A DNA stretch of 64,000 bases, taken from NCBI RefSeq assembly GCF_010686755.1, contig NZ_JAAGXA010000004.1, forward strand, positions 62,001 to 126,000, given 5' to 3'. The notes beneath the pieces were generated by a model. That model had not been told where the DNA came from. It made no database searches and saw only the letters and a program-made list of their open reading frames with translations. Numbering within the stretch: the first letter of the stretch is position 1; each line of letters opens with the position of its first letter. Positions 33,274 to 41,896 of this stretch are shown piece after piece. Position numbers and translations under genes: made by a program. The stretch comes from Nocardioides zeae. Its GTDB lineage: Bacteria; Actinomycetota; Actinomycetes; Propionibacteriales; Nocardioidaceae.

Positions 33274-33386
33274 GGGCAGGCTCCGTTCGGCAGGGTGAGG
33301 GTCGTACGGCGGGCGCCGCGTCCGCAGCGACCCTAACGTCGCGTGAGGGTTGCGACCGCACCCGCGAGGAAGTGAGCCCGACCACC

Positions 33387-33794
33387 ATGAGCGACCCGCT
33401 CGGCAGCAGCACCCCTCCCGCCGTCATGCACATCGGCGAGGTCGCCGCGCGGACGGAGCTGTCGCTGCGGTCCCTCCGGCACTGGGAGGAGGTCGGGCTG
33501 CTCCAGCCGTCGGGGCGCACCGACGGGGGCTTCCGGCTCTACACGGAGGACGACGTCGAGAAGATCCTCGTGATCCGGCGGATGAAGCCGCTCGGCTTCA
33601 GCCTCGAGGAGATGAGGGACGCCCTCGCCGACGTCGAGGTGCTCCGCGACCCCGCCGCCACCCCCGAGGCCGTCGCCGCCGCCCGCGAGCAGCTGGCCGC
33701 CGTCCACGCCGACGCCGTCGAGCGCCGCGCCAAGCTCGTGCGGCAGCTCGCGATGGCCGACGAGTTCCTCGCGATCCTCGCCCGCGAGATGTGA
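33387..33794 (+). CDS. MerR family transcriptional regulator
   Basis: Protein of 135 residues (140 if the in-frame GTG at 33372 is used). The N-terminal MerR helix-turn-helix is HIGEVAARTELSLRSLRHWEEVGLLQPSGRTDGGFRLYTEDDVEKI, followed by a dimerisation helix (DPAATPEAVAAAREQL). No effector-binding Cys pair is visible, so it is not an obvious metal sensor. It is divergent from the SulP transporter, its likely target. Confidence 0.87.
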   Translation: MSDPLGSSTPPAVMHIGEVAARTELSLRSLRHWEEVGLLQPSGRTDGGFRLYTEDDVEKILVIRRMKPLGFSLEEMRDALADVEVLRDPAATPEAVAAAREQLAAVHADAVERRAKLVRQLAMADEFLAILAREM

Positions 33795-33819
33795 GGCCCT
33801 GACCCCCAGCCCCTGACCC

Positions 33820-34713
33820 TCAGCCCCAGGCGCGCAGCTTCTCGGGGTTGACGCACAGCCACACGTCGACGATCCGCCCCTCCTCGACGCGGAACGCCGC
33901 CACACCGTGGATCCGCCCGTCGACGGTCATCCGGTAGCCCAGCCCGTCGGCGGTCGCGACCTCCTCGAGCACCATCGCCGGCTGCTTCGTGCGGATCCCG
34001 AGCAGGAACCGCAGCACCCGGTCGGCGCCGTGGACCGGCTTGCGCGCCGCGCTCACCAGACCGCCGCCGTCGCTGCGGAGCACGACGTCGGGCGCCAGCG
34101 CCCGCAGTAGCCCGTCGAGGTCGCCGCGTCCCGCTGCGGCGACGAACGCCCGCACGACCGTGTCGTGGTCCTGGGGCACGACGACCGTCGACCGCTGCTC
34201 CCGCACGTGCCGGCGGGCCGACGTGGCGAGCTGACGGGTGGCGGCGACCGAGCGCCCGACGACGGCGGCGACCTCGTCGTACGGGACCGCGAAGACGTCG
34301 TGGAGCACGAAGGCGACCCGCTCCGCCGGGGTCATGGCCTCGAGCACGACGAGCAGCGCCGTGCTGACGGCGTCGTCGAGGGTCACCCGGTCGGCCGGAT
34401 CGGGAGGGGGAGCCGGTGCCGTGCCGCTGAACAGGTCGGCCGGGACGGGCTCGGGGAGCCACTCGCCGACGTACCGCTCCCGGCGCGCCCGCGCCGACGT
34501 CAGCTGGTCGAGCGCGACCCGGCTCGCGACCCGCGTCAGCCACCCGGCGGGGTTCGCGACGGCGGCGCGCTCGGGGTCGTCGAGGCGGTACCAGCGCACG
34601 TAGGTCTCCTGCACGACGTCCTCGGCGTCGGCGAGCGTGCCGGTCATGCGGTAGGCGAGCGCCAGCAGGCGCCGCCGCTCCTGCGCCACCTCGGCGAGCG
34701 TCTCCTCGGCCAC
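33820..34713 (-). CDS. ECF41-type RNA polymerase sigma factor with SnoaL-like C-terminal domain
   Basis: Protein of 297 residues. Sigma region 2 (LALAYRMTGTLADAEDVVQETYVRWYR) and region 4 (AFVLHDVFAVPYDEVAAVVGRSVAATRQLATSARRHV) are intact. The linker holds WLPEP. The C-terminal SnoaL-like domain has DGGGLVSAARKPVHG and ends NPEKL. These WLPEP, DGGG and NP(D/E)KL motifs define ECF41, whose C-terminal domain tunes activity in place of an anti-sigma factor. The GTG follows AAGGGGG; an ATG at 34737 is the alternative. Confidence 0.9.
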   Translation of the reverse strand: MAEETLAEVAQERRRLLALAYRMTGTLADAEDVVQETYVRWYRLDDPERAAVANPAGWLTRVASRVALDQLTSARARRERYVGEWLPEPVPADLFSGTAPAPPPDPADRVTLDDAVSTALLVVLEAMTPAERVAFVLHDVFAVPYDEVAAVVGRSVAATRQLATSARRHVREQRSTVVVPQDHDTVVRAFVAAAGRGDLDGLLRALAPDVVLRSDGGGLVSAARKPVHGADRVLRFLLGIRTKQPAMVLEEVATADGLGYRMTVDGRIHGVAAFRVEEGRIVDVWLCVNPEKLRAWG

Positions 34714-34822
34714 GGTTCCCCCTTCGTCGACGGGCATCTTCCTCCGTACGACGACGCAGCGCCCCGAGACGTGAGGTCGCCCGGCGGTTGGGGCCCCCGG
34801 CACGCCGGGCACGGGGCTGCGC

Positions 34823-35038
34823 ATGGCTTCCCGTGCGCGCAACGAGTTCGACGTCAAGAAGACGGCCTTCACCTGGGAGCTCGACACCTCCGTGCTCATC
34901 ACCCCGACGCCGCAGGGCTCCCACGTGGCCATCGACCTCGACACGATGCGGGGCCGGAAGAAGGCACTCCTCGACGGGCGCAGGAACAAGAGGGCCGCGC
35001 AGCGCCTCGCCGACCAGATCCAGGCCGCCATCGCCTGA
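34823..35038 (+). CDS. Small basic hypothetical protein
   Basis: Protein of 71 residues, family not recognised. Composition is ordinary and soluble, with a hydrophobic strand pair (SVLITPTPQGSHVAIDL) followed by a basic helix (MRGRKKALLDGRRNKRAAQRLADQIQAA). The C-terminal helix suggests nucleic-acid contact. Third positions are almost all G/C, which supports real coding. It sits between the divergent ECF41 sigma gene and the FAD oxidoreductase. Confidence 0.55.
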   Translation: MASRARNEFDVKKTAFTWELDTSVLITPTPQGSHVAIDLDTMRGRKKALLDGRRNKRAAQRLADQIQAAIA

Positions 35039-35068
35039 CCGCTTGGCCGCCTCGCCCATGCTGGCGTC

Positions 35069-36343
35069 ATGGTGACCGAGTCCGACGTCGTCGTGGTGGG
35101 TGCCGGCCTGGCCGGCCTGCGGTGTGCGCACGAGCTGGAGCGTGCCGGGCTCGACGTCGTCGTGCTCGAGCGCTCCGACGCGCCCGGGGGCCGGATCCGC
35201 ACGGAGACCGTCGACGGGCACCTCCTCGACCGCGGCTTCCAGCTGCTCAACCCGGGATACCCCGCCGTACGCCGCTGGGTCGACACCGACGCCCTCGACC
35301 TCCACGCGTTCGACGCGGGCGTCGCCCTGCGGGACGCGACCGGGACGCGGCGGCTCGGCCACCCCTGGCACGCGCCGCACCTGCTGGGCGCGTCGGCCGC
35401 CGCGGTGGCGGGGGACGTGCCCTCCGGGCTGCGGCTCGCCCGCTGGCTCGCGCCGGTCCTGCGCCCGTCCCGCAGGACGCTGACCGCGCGCCTGCTCGTG
35501 AAGCCCGACGCCGACCTGGCCGGCAGCCTCGACGCCGCCGGGGTGCGGGGCGTCCCGCGCACGCTGCTCGACCGGTTCCTCGCCGGGGTCGTGCTCGACG
35601 ACACCGGTGCGACGTCGGCGCAGTTCGCCCGACTGCTCATCGGCTCGTTCGTCGCCGCCACCCCGGCCCTGCCCCGCGAGGGCATGGAGGCGCTCCCCCG
35701 GCAGCTCGCGGCGCGCCTGGCCGCACCCGTGCGCACCCGCGTCGAGGTCGAGGGGGTCGTGCGGGGCCGGACCCCCGTCGTACGCACCTCCGACGGCGAT
35801 CACCGGGCCCGCGCCGTCGTGGTGGCCACGGCCGCCCCGGCGGCGGAGGACCTGCTGGGCACGCCCGCGCCGCCGCAGCGCGGGGTCGTGACGGAGTGGT
35901 ACACCACCGACGAGCCGCCCGCGCCTCCCGAGCGGGCGCGCCTGCTCCACGTCGACGGCCACGACCGCCCGACCGGGCCGCTGGTCAACACGGCGGTGAT
36001 GTCGGCGGCGGCGCCCGGCTACGCCCCGCCCGGCAAGCACCTGGTCGCGGCCTCGGCCCTGCTCGGTCCCGACCGCCCCGTCCCGTCGTCCGCCGCCATG
36101 CGGGCCCACGCCGCCGAGCTGCTCGGCGCGGACGCCGGCGCGTGGCGGCTCCTGCGCCGCGACGACGTGCCCCACGCGCTGCCGGCCCAGCTGCCGCCGC
36201 TGACGCACCGGCGCCGCACGGACCTCGGCGACGGCGTGTTCGTCGCCGGCGACCACCGCGACACCACCTCCATCCAGGGTGCGCTCGTCAGCGGTCACCG
36301 GGCCGCGGCGTCCGTCCTCGCGGCGCTGGGGGTGGCCCGGTGA
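35069..36343 (+). CDS. FAD-dependent amine oxidase / phytoene desaturase-like protein
   Basis: Protein of 424 residues. The FAD motif VVVGAGLAGLRCAHELERAGLDVVVLE is followed by GGRIRTE and DRGFQLLNPGYPA. The C-terminal FAD-binding signature is GVFVAGDHRDTTSIQGALVSGHRAA. The family includes protoporphyrinogen oxidases, carotenoid desaturases and flavin monoamine oxidases; the substrate is unknown. ECF41 factors often neighbour oxidoreductase genes they control, so this may be a target. Its stop overlaps the next gene as GTGA. Confidence 0.87.
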   Translation: MVTESDVVVVGAGLAGLRCAHELERAGLDVVVLERSDAPGGRIRTETVDGHLLDRGFQLLNPGYPAVRRWVDTDALDLHAFDAGVALRDATGTRRLGHPWHAPHLLGASAAAVAGDVPSGLRLARWLAPVLRPSRRTLTARLLVKPDADLAGSLDAAGVRGVPRTLLDRFLAGVVLDDTGATSAQFARLLIGSFVAATPALPREGMEALPRQLAARLAAPVRTRVEVEGVVRGRTPVVRTSDGDHRARAVVVATAAPAAEDLLGTPAPPQRGVVTEWYTTDEPPAPPERARLLHVDGHDRPTGPLVNTAVMSAAAPGYAPPGKHLVAASALLGPDRPVPSSAAMRAHAAELLGADAGAWRLLRRDDVPHALPAQLPPLTHRRRTDLGDGVFVAGDHRDTTSIQGALVSGHRAAASVLAALGVAR

Positions 36344-37286
36344 ACCCCGTGCTCGTCGTCGGTGCCGGCATCGCGGGCGTCGCCTGCGGCCGCGCGCTCA
36401 CCGATGCCGGCGTGCCGGTGCGCCTCGTCGACCGCGGCCACCGCGTCGGCGGGCGGATGGCGTCCCGGCGCATCGCGGAGCGGCCGGTCGACCTGGGCGC
36501 GTCGTACTTCACCGTCCCCGACGACGACCCCGCCTTCGCCGAGGTGGTCGAGCGGTGGCGCACGGCAGGGCTCGCGCGGGCGTGGACGGACACCTTCCAC
36601 GCCGTCGCCGACGGCGCCCTCACGCCGAAGCCCGGGCCCGTGCGGTGGGGTGCCCCCGGCGGGTTGCGCTCGCTGGTGGAGGACCTGGCGGCTCCCCTCG
36701 ACGTACGGCGCGGGGCCGTCACCTCCGTCGATGCCGGTCCCGAGGGTCCGGTGGTCGACGGCGAGCCGGTGCGCGCCGTCGTGCTGGCGATGCCCGACCC
36801 GCAGGCCCACCGCCTGCTGGCCGATCCGCTCGCGGACCCGCCGCCCGGCTGGACCGGGACTTCGAACCGGTGCTGGCGCTCGTGGCGTCGTTCGCGGAGC
36901 GCACCTGGGGCGTCGACGGCGTCTTCGCCGACGGTCCGGGGCTGTCGTTCGTCGCCGACGACGGGCGGCGACGCGGCGACGACGCCCCCGTGCTCGTCGC
37001 GCACTCGACCCCGGAGCTGGCGCGGCAGCACCTCGACGATCCCGACGCGGCCGGCCCGGCGATGACCGCCGCCCTGCGTCGTCTGCTCGACCTGCCCGAG
37101 CCGGCGGACACCGTCGTCCACCGCTGGTCGTTCGCGCGGCCGACCGGGGACCGCGCGGCGCCGTACCTCCTCGACGACCGCGGCATCGGCGTCTGCGGCG
37201 ACGGCTGGGGCCCGACCCCGCGCGTCGCGACCGCGTGGCGCTCGGGGCACGAGCTGGGCGCGGCGATGGCGGAGCGCCTCGGCTGA
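36340..37286 (+). pseudogene. Renalase-like FAD oxidoreductase, interrupted by a frameshift
   Basis: The GTG start overlaps the previous stop. Frame 1 reads an FAD motif (VLVVGAGIAGVACGRALTDAG), RVGGRMASRR and DLGASYFTVPDDDPAF, then loses homology after PPPGWTG near 36858. The homologous C-terminal half (DFEPVLALVASFAERTWGVDG through GVCGDGWGPTPRVATAWRSGHELG) continues one frame back to 37286. Restoring one C in GGACCGGGAC (36851-36860) joins the halves as GWTRDFEPV. So either a 1-bp deletion has inactivated the gene or the base was missed in assembly. An intact product would have about 315 residues. Confidence 0.85.
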
Positions 37287-37292
37287 GGGCTG

Positions 37293-37368
37293 TTCCGCTG
37301 GGGCGGAAAACGCACGCCCGACCCCCCGCGATCGGGCCCTCCGAGCACCCGTTCTCCGCTTCGGCGGA
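37293..37368. repeat. Two small hairpins with TTCCGC/GCGGAA arms
   Basis: TTCCGC-TGGG-GCGGAA at 37293-37308 and TCCGC-TTCG-GCGGA at 37355-37368 (UUCG-type tetraloop) lie in the gap before the siderophore-interacting gene. The two halves are also inverted relative to each other over about 17 bp. They may end transcription of the FAD operon. Confidence 0.55.
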
Positions 37369-37414
37369 ACACCCCCGGCCCGGCCGGGGTCACCCGAACT
37401 GGTAGCAACGTCCC

Positions 37415-38269
37415 GTGCCCGACGCCCGCTTCGCCGACTCGCCCAACCGTCTCTTCGCGGTGACGGTCGCGCGTCGGGAGCAGCTCTCGCCCTCCTTCGT
37501 GCGGCTCGGCCTGACCGGCCCGGGCCTCGCCGCCTTCGCCCCCGCCGGCCGCGACCTGCGCGTCAAGATCCTGCTGCCGACGTCGGACGGCTACCCCGCG
37601 ACGCTCGTCGACGGCCTCACGGAGGCCGCGTGGCGCGCCGCCTGGCGCACGCTCGCCGCGGCGGACCGGCCGGTCATGCGCAGCTACACCGCACCGCGCG
37701 TCGACCCCGACGCGCGCTGGCTCGACCTGGACGTCTACCTCCACGAGCCCGCCGGTCCGGCGAGCGCGTGGGCGGCCGCCGCTGCGGTCGGCGACCCGCT
37801 GCTCGTCTCGGCCCCGGCCGCCGGGGTCGGTGACCCGTCGTACGGCGTGCAGTGGGACCCCGGCACCGCGACCCGCGTCGTCCTCGGCGCCGACGAGACG
37901 GCGTTCCCGGCCGTCGCCGGCATCCTCGCCACGCTCGACTCGGACACCACGGCGACGCTCCTGCTCGAGGCCGCCGACCCGGCGGACACCCTCCCGTTCG
38001 TGGCCACCGACGATCCCCGCCTCGAGGTGCACCACGTGCGCCGCGCGGGGCGGCCCGGCGGCGTACCGCTCCTGGAGGCGGGGCGCGCCTGGGCGGAGCG
38101 GTACGGCGCGGGCGCCGCCGCCGCGGGCCCGGCGTTCTACGGGTGGTTCGCCACGGAGAGCGTGCAGGTGGCGGAGCTGCGCCGCTCGCTGCTGGCGGTC
38201 GGGATCGGTGCGGACCGCGTGCACACGCAGGGCTACTGGATCGACCGGGAGGGTCGCGCGCGCGACTGA
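37415..38269 (+). CDS. Siderophore-interacting protein (FAD-binding ferric-siderophore reductase)
   Basis: Protein of 284 residues. An N-terminal FAD-binding_9 barrel (FVRLGLTGPGLAAFAPAGRDLRVKILLP, MRSYTAPRVD) is followed by a SIP NAD(P)H domain (VVLGADETAFPAVAGILATL, FYGWFATESVQVAELRRSLL, GYWIDREGRA). It reduces imported ferric siderophores to release Fe2+. It lies just upstream of the siderophore ABC importer, although no iron box is visible before this gene. The GTG start is used. Confidence 0.92.
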   Translation: MPDARFADSPNRLFAVTVARREQLSPSFVRLGLTGPGLAAFAPAGRDLRVKILLPTSDGYPATLVDGLTEAAWRAAWRTLAAADRPVMRSYTAPRVDPDARWLDLDVYLHEPAGPASAWAAAAAVGDPLLVSAPAAGVGDPSYGVQWDPGTATRVVLGADETAFPAVAGILATLDSDTTATLLLEAADPADTLPFVATDDPRLEVHHVRRAGRPGGVPLLEAGRAWAERYGAGAAAAGPAFYGWFATESVQVAELRRSLLAVGIGADRVHTQGYWIDREGRARD

Positions 38270-38294
38270 CGCGCGGCCTCCGGAGTGCCGCCCC

Positions 38295-38801
38295 TCAGCC
38301 GAAGCGGAGGACGGTCGCGTCGGCCGGCGGCTCGACCGGCGCGCGCCGGGCGGCCCGCGTCGGAGCGGCCCACGGGATCCCCGTCACGACGGCGCTCCGA
38401 CCCGGGGCGGTCATGGTGACGAACATGTCTCCCTCTCCCGACCTGCGGTCCCACGCGACCTGCACGGGGGGACTCGCGCTCTGGGCGGCGATCGTGGTCG
38501 TCGCCACGATTCCGGGGCTGTTGTGGTCCATGGCCCAACCGGGCCACAGGGTCGCGGACGTCAGCCAGGTCGTCGCGTTGACGTAGGGCAGGGAGATGGT
38601 CAGCACCAGGGGGTCCGCCTCCAGGTTCGTCGCCTGGAACACGACGTTCCCGTCACCGGTCCGGGTGACGATGTCGAGACGCGCGCCGACCGGCAGGGTG
38701 CCGGATGCCGCGTGCGCTGGTGCAGCAGCCACCACCGCGACGGCGGGAGCTGCCCATGCGGCAGCTCGAATTACAGTACGGCGCTGAGGTAAGGAAAGCA
38801 C
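38295..38801 (-). CDS. Secreted hypothetical protein with Tat-like signal
   Basis: Protein of 168 residues. The N-terminus has a twin-arginine motif (QRRTVIRAA), a hydrophobic Ala/Val stretch and a probable AHA cleavage site near residue 32. The mature part is a beta-rich domain (LDIVTRTGDGNVVFQATNLEADPLVLTISLPYV). The family is not recognised. The GTG start follows GAGAAGG; its first codons are unusually A/T-rich and overlap an iron-box-like half site (TGAGGTAAGG, 38785-38794), hinting at iron control. It is divergent from the siderophore-binding protein. Confidence 0.72.
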   Translation of the reverse strand: MLSLPQRRTVIRAAAWAAPAVAVVAAAPAHAASGTLPVGARLDIVTRTGDGNVVFQATNLEADPLVLTISLPYVNATTWLTSATLWPGWAMDHNSPGIVATTTIAAQSASPPVQVAWDRRSGEGDMFVTMTAPGRSAVVTGIPWAAPTRAARRAPVEPPADATVLRFG

Positions 38802-38895
38802 GACCCGACCTTCTCACCTTCTCCGCCCGTCGTCTCGCGAACGGCGAGGACGACGTCGTCGACCCGTCGTCACCTGGTCGCGTCACGGGCCTGAC

Positions 38896-38914
38896 TTAGG
38901 TATTGCTAACCTTC
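38896..38914. promoter_or_regulatory. IdeR/DmdR-type iron box
   Basis: TTAGGTATTGCTAACCTTC closely matches the actinobacterial DtxR/IdeR consensus TTAGGTTAGGCTAACCTAA. It lies 35 bp upstream of the iron-siderophore binding protein gene, within the A/T-rich part of the divergent region. It implies repression of the uptake operon when iron is plentiful. Confidence 0.88.
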
Positions 38915-38949
38915 CCTGCCGTCCGCTCGTCCCACCCGAAAGGGTCCCC

Positions 38950-39870
38950 GTGAACCTGCACCGCCGCGCGACGGCGCTCACCGTCTCCGCCCTCACCTGC
39001 CTGGCCCTCGCCGGCTGCGGCAACCCCGCCGACGCGGGCGACGACGCCGCGGACGACGAGCGCGAGGTCACCCATGCACGCGGCGCGACCGCGGTGCCGG
39101 CCGACCCGCAGCGCGTCGTCGTGCTGGAGCCGGTGCAGCTCGACACCGCGGTCGCGCTCGGCGCGACCCCCGTCGGCGCCGCGGTGCTCAACGAGGCGGC
39201 GGGCGTGCCGGCCTACCTCGGTGACGGGGCCGCCGACGTCGAGACCGTCGGCACGGTGACCGAGCCCGACGTCGACCGGATCGCGGCGCTCCGCCCCGAC
39301 CTCATCATCGGCACGGAGACGCGCCACTCGGCGCTCTACGACCAGCTCAGCGACGTGGCGCCGACCGTCTTCATGGCGTCGCAGTCCGACCCGTGGCAGG
39401 ACAACGTGCGCTTCGTCGCCGAGGCGCTGGGCGACCCCGAGGGCGCCGACGAGCTGCTGGAGGGCTACCAGGAGCGCTGCGACGAGATCGCCGAGGAGTT
39501 CTCGACCGAGGGACAGACCGCGCAGCTCGTGCGGCCGCGGGACGGGCTCGTGACGCTCTACGGCCCGACGTCGTTCGCCGGCAGCACGCTCGAGTGCGCC
39601 GGCTTCACGACCCCCGACCGGCCGGAGTGGGCCGACGAGATCTCGTCCGACCTCTCCCCCGAGCGCGTGCTCGAGGCGCAGGCCGACCTCGTGCTCGTCA
39701 CGACGACGGACGTCGACGACCCGTCGACGCTGCCCACCGCCTTCACGGCCAACGCCGACGCGTTCCCCGACCTCCACCTCGTCGACCAGTCGTTCTGGAT
39801 CACCGGCGTCGGCCCCCTCGGCGGCCAGGCCGTGCTCGACGACCTCGAGCGGATCCTGTCCGGCTCGTGA
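38950..39870 (+). CDS. Iron-siderophore ABC transporter substrate-binding lipoprotein
   Basis: Protein of 306 residues with a lipoprotein signal ending LAGC (Cys about 23). A class III binding-protein fold follows: RVVVLEPVQLDTAVALGATPVG, DVDRIAALRPDLIIGTET and a connecting long helix. The FecB/FhuD-type layout agrees with the FecCD permeases and ATPase downstream. The stop overlaps the next start as GTGA (39867-39870). An iron box precedes the gene. Confidence 0.93.
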   Translation: MNLHRRATALTVSALTCLALAGCGNPADAGDDAADDEREVTHARGATAVPADPQRVVVLEPVQLDTAVALGATPVGAAVLNEAAGVPAYLGDGAADVETVGTVTEPDVDRIAALRPDLIIGTETRHSALYDQLSDVAPTVFMASQSDPWQDNVRFVAEALGDPEGADELLEGYQERCDEIAEEFSTEGQTAQLVRPRDGLVTLYGPTSFAGSTLECAGFTTPDRPEWADEISSDLSPERVLEAQADLVLVTTTDVDDPSTLPTAFTANADAFPDLHLVDQSFWITGVGPLGGQAVLDDLERILSGS

Positions 39871-40859
39871 CCCGTCGGCGGTTCCCGCTGCTGCTCCTCG
39901 TCGCCGCGATCCCGGCGGCGGTGGCGCTGTCCCTGTTCGTCGGTTCCAACCCGGTTCCTCCGGGCGACGTCTGGGCGGCGCTGACGGGCGGCGGGGACCC
40001 CACCGCGGCGTACGTCGTCGACCACCAGCGCCTCCCGCGCACCGTCGCCGGCGTCGTCGTCGGCCTCGCGCTCGGCGTGTCCGGCGCGCTCATGCAGGCC
40101 TACACGCGGAACCCGTTCGCCGACCCGGGCCTGCTCGGCGTCAGCGCGGGCGCGTCGTTCGCGGTCGCGATCGCGGTGGCGTACGTCGGCGTGACGCAGC
40201 CCGCGGCGTACGTCTGGTTCGCCGTCGTCGGCGCCCTCCTCGCGAGCCTGCTCGTGGTGGTGCTCGGGCGGCCGACCGACCCGCGGGTGCCGCCCACGCG
40301 GCTGGTGCTCACCGGCGTCGCCGTCGGCGCGGTGCTCGCGGGCCTCACCACGGGCATCTCGCTGAGCGACCCCGACGCGTTCGAGCGGATGCTGACGTGG
40401 CACGCGGGGAGCCTGATCGACCGGGGGTACGACGTCACGCTCGCCGTCCTCCCCCTCCTCGTGCTCGGCGGGATCGCCGCGGCCCTCACCTCGCCGGCGC
40501 TCAACGCCGTGGCGCTGGGGCGGGACGTGGCCCAGGCGCAGGGCGTCGACCTGCGGCGGGCGGACGCCCTGACCCTCGTCGCGGTGACCTTCCTGGCGGC
40601 CGGGGCGGCAGCGGTCGCGGGGCCGGTCGCGTTCGTCGGTCTCGTCGTGCCCCACGTGGTGCGGTGGTGCGTGGGCGTCGACCAGCGCACGATCCTCGCG
40701 GTGTCGGCGGTCGCCGGGATCGTGCTGGTGCTCGTCGCCGACGTCGTCGGCCGGGTCGCGGTGCTGCCCGGGGAGATGCCGGCCGGCATCGTGACCGCGT
40801 TCCTCGGGGCGCCCGTGCTCGTGCTGCTGGCGCGCCGTTCGAGGGCGACGGGCCTGTGA
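39867..40859 (+). CDS. FecCD-family iron-siderophore ABC permease, first subunit
   Basis: Protein of 330 residues with about 9-10 helices. FecCD landmarks are RLPRTVAGVVVGLALGVSGALMQAYTRNPFADPGLLGVSAGA, the GRDVAQAQGVD loop that contacts the ATPase, and GPVAFVGLVVPHVVR. It pairs with the second permease to carry ferric siderophore across the membrane. The GTG start overlaps the binding-protein stop. Confidence 0.93.
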   Translation: MTRRRFPLLLLVAAIPAAVALSLFVGSNPVPPGDVWAALTGGGDPTAAYVVDHQRLPRTVAGVVVGLALGVSGALMQAYTRNPFADPGLLGVSAGASFAVAIAVAYVGVTQPAAYVWFAVVGALLASLLVVVLGRPTDPRVPPTRLVLTGVAVGAVLAGLTTGISLSDPDAFERMLTWHAGSLIDRGYDVTLAVLPLLVLGGIAAALTSPALNAVALGRDVAQAQGVDLRRADALTLVAVTFLAAGAAAVAGPVAFVGLVVPHVVRWCVGVDQRTILAVSAVAGIVLVLVADVVGRVAVLPGEMPAGIVTAFLGAPVLVLLARRSRATGL

Positions 40860-41896
40860 GCCGGCCCCTGCTCCTCGGGAGCCAGCGGGCCCACGTCGGT
40901 GTCGACCGGCGGGAGCTCGCGGTGTGCGCGGTGCTGCTCGTCGCGGCGCTCGGGCTCGGGTTCGTCGGGCTGTGGGCCGGCGACTTCCCCGTGACGCCGG
41001 GCGAGGTGGCCGGTGCGCTCCTCGGGGCGCCGTTCCCGGCGGTGGAGCCGATCGTCTACACCGTCGTCGTCGAGTGGCACCTGCCGCGCGTGGTCGCTGC
41101 CCTCGTGTTCGGCGCGGCGCTGGCGGCGTCGGGCGCGATCTTCCAGACCATCACGCGCAACCCCCTGGCGAGCCCCGACGTGATGGGGCTGGCCAACGGC
41201 TCGTTCACCGGGATGCTGCTCGGCCTCGTGCTCCTCGGCGGGGCGTGGGCCGGGATCATGGCGGGCGCGCTGGTGGGCGGCCTCGTGACGGCGGGGCTCG
41301 TCTACGTGCTGGCGCTGCGCGACGGGCTCCGCGACTTCCGGTTCATCGTCGTCGGCATCGGCGTCTCCGCGTTCCTGGCCGCGCTGAACTCGTGGATCCT
41401 GCTGCGCATCGACGTCGAGACCGCGCTGTTCGCCTCGGCGTGGGGAGCGGGCACGCTCAACAACGCGACGGCGGGAGCGGTGTGGCCGGCGGCGTCTGTG
41501 CTGGTGGTGCTCCTGCTCCTCCTGCCGTGGGGCGTGGCGTCGTTGCGCCAGCTGGAGCTCGGCGACGACCTCGCGCGGTCGACCGGCCTGGCGCTCGACC
41601 GCCACCGCGCGGCGCTGCTGCTGCTCGCCGTGGCCCTGGTGAGCGCGGTGACGACGGTGGCCGGACCGATCGCGTTCGTCGCGCTCGCGGCGCCGCAGAT
41701 CGCGCGGCGGCTCGTGCGCTCGCCGGGCATCCCGCTGGCGGCGAGCTGCTGCACCGGCGCCGTGCTGCTCCTGGGGGCCGACCTCGTGGCCCAGCACGTC
41801 GTCCCCCTCACCGTGCCCGTCGGCGTCGTCACCGTGGTGATCGGCGGGGCGTACCTGACCTGGCTCCTGCGACGAGAGATGCGGACCGACCGATGA
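40856..41896 (+). CDS. FecCD-family iron-siderophore ABC permease, second subunit
   Basis: Protein of 346 residues. It has HLPRVVAALVFGAALAASGAIFQTITRNPLASPDVMGLANG, the GDDLARSTGLALDR ATPase-contact loop and GPIAFVALAAPQIAR. The hydrophilic N-terminus (about 20 residues) is as in FepG/FecD. GTGA overlap with the first permease and ATGA-type overlap with the ATPase show a single transcript. Confidence 0.93.
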   Translation: MSRPLLLGSQRAHVGVDRRELAVCAVLLVAALGLGFVGLWAGDFPVTPGEVAGALLGAPFPAVEPIVYTVVVEWHLPRVVAALVFGAALAASGAIFQTITRNPLASPDVMGLANGSFTGMLLGLVLLGGAWAGIMAGALVGGLVTAGLVYVLALRDGLRDFRFIVVGIGVSAFLAALNSWILLRIDVETALFASAWGAGTLNNATAGAVWPAASVLVVLLLLLPWGVASLRQLELGDDLARSTGLALDRHRAALLLLAVALVSAVTTVAGPIAFVALAAPQIARRLVRSPGIPLAASCCTGAVLLLGADLVAQHVVPLTVPVGVVTVVIGGAYLTWLLRREMRTDR

